Source: Candidatus Zixiibacteriota bacterium (lineage in GTDB: Bacteria > Zixibacteria > MSB-5A5 > GN15 > FEB-12). From it: 8,917 nt of DNA. Made by a program: the position numbers and the translations under genes. The stretch spans positions 1-8,917 of the forward strand of contig JAUVAR010000094.1 in the NCBI GenBank assembly GCA_030591625.1. The letters are read 5' to 3'. Positions 6,763-8,917 of the stretch are shown piece by piece (positions within the stretch are counted from its first letter, which is position 1; the number at the start of each line of letters is the position of its first letter). The notes beneath the pieces were generated by a model that was given only the letters and a program-made list of their open reading frames with translations, did not search any database and had not been told where the DNA came from.

Positions 6763-7719
6763 GTGGATAGGAATTTAGCACTTGAAATGGTCCGAGCGAC
6801 TGAAGCCGGAGCCCTTGCAGCTGCTCGGTGGATGGGTAAAGGAAATGCTCAGTCTGCCGACGAAGCAGCCACTGACGCAATGCACCACGCTTTTAATTCA
6901 ATCAATTTTCAGGGTAATATCGTATTAGGAGAAGGAGACCCTCAGTTTTTCCCCAAACTCTATGATGGTGAAACTGTTGGTTGTGGAACTGATTCTTCTA
7001 TTGATGTTGCCGTTGATCCGCTTGAATGCAACAACTCTGTCGCATTTGGACGAACCAACGCATTGGCTGTGGTAGCTATGGCTCCCCACGGAGAATTTTT
7101 TGTTCCACCACTTGCTTATATGGAAAAAATTGCGGTCGGACCGGAAGCAGCATCTGCTATTAATCTGGCCGAACCGATTGAAGAAAATCTTATACGAATT
7201 GCAGAAGCAAAAAACTATTCAACTGCGGATCTTACTGTGGTAGCATTGGACAGACCACGACATGCCGAACTTATAGAACGTGTACGCAAAACAGGTGCAA
7301 GGATTCATCTCATCCCCGATGGTGATGTCTCCGCTGCGATGGCTGTGGCGTTGCCCGGAACGGGCGTTGATGTTCTCGTAGGTACCGGTGGGTCGGTAGC
7401 AGGGGTCCTTGCCGCCGCCGCTTTAAGATGCATAGGAGGTGAAATTCAAGTTCGAATCGCGCCACGCGATAACGAAGAAATGAATTTGTTAAAAGAAAAA
7501 GGATTCGGAAGTCCAAACAGAATTTACCGTGCGGTCGATCTGGTTAAAGGCGACAATGTTATGTTTGCCGCAACCGGGGTAACCGATGGTGATACCCTTA
7601 ACGGTGTCCGGTACAGAGCTAATGGTGCTACTACCCATTCGGTGGTGATGCGCCTAGCCTCACGGACACGTAGATTTATTGTTACAGAACATTATTTTAG
7701 TGACGATCCCAGCTATTGA
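6763..7719 (+). CDS. GlpX-family (class II fructose-1,6-bisphosphatase-like) protein with altered active site
   Basis: This 318-residue protein matches the whole GlpX fold, part of the lithium-sensitive phosphatase superfamily, at near family length. The GTG at 6763 gives the family N-terminus (residues 2-24 resemble LALELVRVTEAAALAAARWMG-type starts) and has AAAAAGG 12 nt upstream. From memory of E. coli GlpX, the alignment is gap-free through about residue 225. Kept: D33, E57, D85, E88, Y119, R166, DGD 186-188 and G210. Changed: K29 to Ala, E59 to Asp, D61 to Gln, E62 to Phe, G89-T90 to Cys-Asn (DPLECNN instead of DPxEGT) and metal ligand E213 to Ala (GGSVAG instead of GGxPEG). GlpX hydrolyses fructose-1,6-bisphosphate in gluconeogenesis; with these changes normal activity is doubtful. 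The reading frame is intact and the scaffold well conserved, so it is not a decaying pseudogene. It sits between rpoN and hpf, 25 nt before hpf, an unusual position. Options are a pseudoenzyme, a regulator, or a phosphatase with another substrate. Confidence 0.9.
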   Translation: MDRNLALEMVRATEAGALAAARWMGKGNAQSADEAATDAMHHAFNSINFQGNIVLGEGDPQFFPKLYDGETVGCGTDSSIDVAVDPLECNNSVAFGRTNALAVVAMAPHGEFFVPPLAYMEKIAVGPEAASAINLAEPIEENLIRIAEAKNYSTADLTVVALDRPRHAELIERVRKTGARIHLIPDGDVSAAMAVALPGTGVDVLVGTGGSVAGVLAAAALRCIGGEIQVRIAPRDNEEMNLLKEKGFGSPNRIYRAVDLVKGDNVMFAATGVTDGDTLNGVRYRANGATTHSVVMRLASRTRRFIVTEHYFSDDPSY

Positions 7720-7744
7720 GCGGGATTATGGGAGGAAAGTGGCT

Positions 7745-8104
7745 ATGCAAAAGAAGATTACAGCTCGCCATTTCGACTTAACTCCGGAACTGCGGCAAAA
7801 GGCCGAAGCAGAAATAGAAGGATTACGCAGATACTTCGACAACATTATATCTGCCGAACTTACCTTGGACCGGGAAAGACATCGTCGAATGGCTGAACTG
7901 AAAGTGAAAGTATATAAAGATGTACTCACCGGAACTGCCGAGACCGATGATATGGTGAACTCTATTGCTGCCGCAGCAGACAAAGTGAAAAGTCAGTTGC
8001 AGAAGTATAAGGGGAAACTAAAAGAGAAAGATGCGGAGAAAATTGCCGGCGTTACCGCATCGGCTACACGGCCAGAAACTGCCGATGATGAAGTAGATAT
8101 CTAA
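7745..8104 (+). CDS. hpf: Ribosome hibernation promoting factor, short form (HPF/RaiA family)
   Basis: I choose the ATG at 7745 because GGAGG at 7731-7735 precedes it by 9 nt and the protein then begins MQKKITARHFDLTPELR, like other HPFs. An upstream in-frame ATG at 7679 lies inside the preceding gene and adds unrelated residues; a GTG at 7739 is too close to the Shine-Dalgarno. The 119-residue product has the beta-alpha-beta-beta-beta-alpha pattern of the family, with a basic second helix (DKVKSQLQKYKGKLKEK, about residues 79-95) and the family-like DDMVNSIAAAADK. It lacks the C-terminal dimerisation domain of long HPF, ending instead in a short acidic tail. Short HPFs bind the 30S decoding region and help form inactive 100S ribosomes in stationary phase. 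hpf directly after rpoN is a widespread arrangement, usually followed by ptsN; here the operon ends at a terminator. Confidence 0.93.
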   Translation: MQKKITARHFDLTPELRQKAEAEIEGLRRYFDNIISAELTLDRERHRRMAELKVKVYKDVLTGTAETDDMVNSIAAAADKVKSQLQKYKGKLKEKDAEKIAGVTASATRPETADDEVDI

Positions 8105-8125
8105 ACTGAATGTATATTTCGTTGG

Positions 8126-8156
8126 AAAGCCATCCGTAGAAACGGGTGGCTTTTTT
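8126..8156 (+). terminator. Intrinsic terminator after hpf
   Basis: AAGCCATCCG (8127-8136) pairs with CGGGTGGCTT (8143-8152) as a 10-bp stem with one G-U pair and a 6-nt loop (TAGAAA), and six T residues run from 8151 to 8156. It lies 22 nt after the hpf stop and closes the lptB-rpoN-glpX-hpf unit. On the opposite strand the stem is followed only by a weak pyrimidine run, so it may serve the convergent transporter gene poorly. Confidence 0.9.
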
Positions 8157-8176
8157 AATACCCTCGGGCATCTAAA

Positions 8177-8917
8177 TCATTGTGCAAACATCTCAGTCAA
8201 ATCATTCGCTACAAACAAAACAATAACCCCGCCAACTGCAAGAATTGCCCCCAGCCATGCACGATAAGTAACCTTCTCTTTATAGTATAACACAACAGCA
8301 GGTATTATCAAAATAGGTGTTGTTGCATTCAACGTTGCAGCAACTCCGGCAGAAATCATCTTCACCGCAATGAGTGACATCCATACACCCATGAATGGTC
8401 CCATGATTGCACCACTGGCAGAAAAAGCCATCGCTTTTACATTTTTGAATGAACCAAGCGTTGATTTCATCTTGCCTGCAAACAGAGCATACGTCCAAAT
8501 GATAGCCGCCGATGCAATGATGCGAATAAACGATGCAGGCATAGCATCAAGCTCATCTCCCATGTTCATCATTGCATGTTTGGACATCACCAGTCCAACC
8601 GCTTGTCCCAGAGCAGCCAAAAGCCCGAGGACAACACCCTTGAATAATGATCCTGCATCAGGATGATCATCGTCGAGATCAAAATGATTACTATTCTGGA
8701 ATTTTCTTTCGGCAACAACCCAACCTATCCCTCCTACAGTCAGAATAATACCAAGCAGGTGAAACCATCCAAGTTTTTCATCGAGCATAAACCATGCAAT
8801 TACAGTTGCCATGATAGGAGCTGTTGACCAGAGCAGAGTTGTAAGACGTGGGCCTATCATTACGAGTGCTTTAAAGCCACAGGCATCACCTATGACCAGA
8901 CCGATCAGGCCTGACAT
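8177..8917 (-). CDS. DMT-superfamily (EamA-type) transporter, N-terminally truncated by window edge
   Basis: At least 246 residues are visible, ending at the TGA read at 8179-8177. The protein is almost wholly hydrophobic, with about eight membrane segments (roughly residues 1-22, 25-45, 52-69, 92-112, 126-147, 164-185, 196-212 and 218-236). The two EamA halves end in similar motifs: LDEKLGWFHLLGIILTVGGI and YKEKVTYRAWLGAILAVGG. EamA transporters normally have ten helices in about 300 residues, so the first two are missing and the Met at the extreme edge is almost certainly internal. The opening GLIGLVIGDACGFKALVMIG matches the third helix of the family. A hydrophilic, Asp/His-rich linker (NSNHFDLDDDHPDAG, 75-89) joins the halves. 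The family exports amino acids, metabolites or nucleotide sugars across the inner membrane; the substrate cannot be told. It is convergent with hpf and probably unrelated to that operon. Confidence 0.87.
   Translation of the reverse strand: MSGLIGLVIGDACGFKALVMIGPRLTTLLWSTAPIMATVIAWFMLDEKLGWFHLLGIILTVGGIGWVVAERKFQNSNHFDLDDDHPDAGSLFKGVVLGLLAALGQAVGLVMSKHAMMNMGDELDAMPASFIRIIASAAIIWTYALFAGKMKSTLGSFKNVKAMAFSASGAIMGPFMGVWMSLIAVKMISAGVAATLNATTPILIIPAVVLYYKEKVTYRAWLGAILAVGGVIVLFVANDLTEMFAQ

Noticed and set aside
7679..7744. Upstream start for hpf inside the glpX-like gene
   Set aside because: The added 22 residues do not match the HPF N-terminus and the ATG at 7745 has a strong GGAGG.
1..8917. Mobile element, CRISPR array, tRNA or phage signal
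   Set aside because: I looked for spaced direct repeats, terminal inverted repeats, recombinase motifs and tRNA-like folds and found none that hold up.

Overview
The window reads as chromosomal DNA from a diderm (Gram-negative) bacterium. It carries an LPS-export ATPase (LptB), sigma-54 (RpoN), the end of a sigma-54-dependent activator, and a lipoprotein with a good lipobox. Base composition is moderately AT-rich by eye and fairly even throughout. I see no transposase, integrase, tRNA, rRNA or CRISPR repeat. The lptB-rpoN-hpf order is the one familiar from Proteobacteria, but the proteins do not look like close enterobacterial copies. A delta-proteobacterial or FCB/candidate-phylum host is possible; I cannot fix the phylum.

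Layout, left to right. (1) 1-374, plus: the C-terminal end of an NtrC-type sigma-54 activator, cut by the left edge. (2) 380-4274, minus: a compact three-gene unit transcribed right to left. It encodes a TPR lipoprotein, a LegB-type nucleotide-sugar 4,6-dehydratase and a single-domain sugar-1-phosphate nucleotidyltransferase. Gaps are 21 and 10 nt. The last gene meets the activator gene tail to tail with only 5 nt between stop codons. (3) 4275-4451: a divergent intergenic region with candidate promoters for both sides. (4) 4452-8104, plus: lptB, rpoN, a glpX-family gene and hpf, closed by a clear intrinsic terminator at 8126-8156. (5) 8177-8917, minus: a DMT/EamA-type transporter whose 5' end lies beyond the right edge.

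How the genes fit together. The minus-strand unit looks like surface-glycan work: one enzyme activates a sugar-1-phosphate, the next starts deoxy-amino-sugar formation, and a TPR lipoprotein may act in the envelope. The plus-strand unit is a variant of the conserved lptB-rpoN-hpf cluster. A GlpX-like gene sits between rpoN and hpf, and no lptA lies before lptB.

The most interesting item is that GlpX-like protein. Its scaffold follows class II fructose-1,6-bisphosphatase closely, almost without gaps, but several active-site positions are replaced. The GT of the DPxEGT signature becomes CN, the metal-ligand Glu of the GGxPEG motif becomes Ala, and the acidic loop after GEG is rewritten. It may be a pseudoenzyme or a phosphatase with changed chemistry, embedded in a sigma-54/ribosome-hibernation operon.
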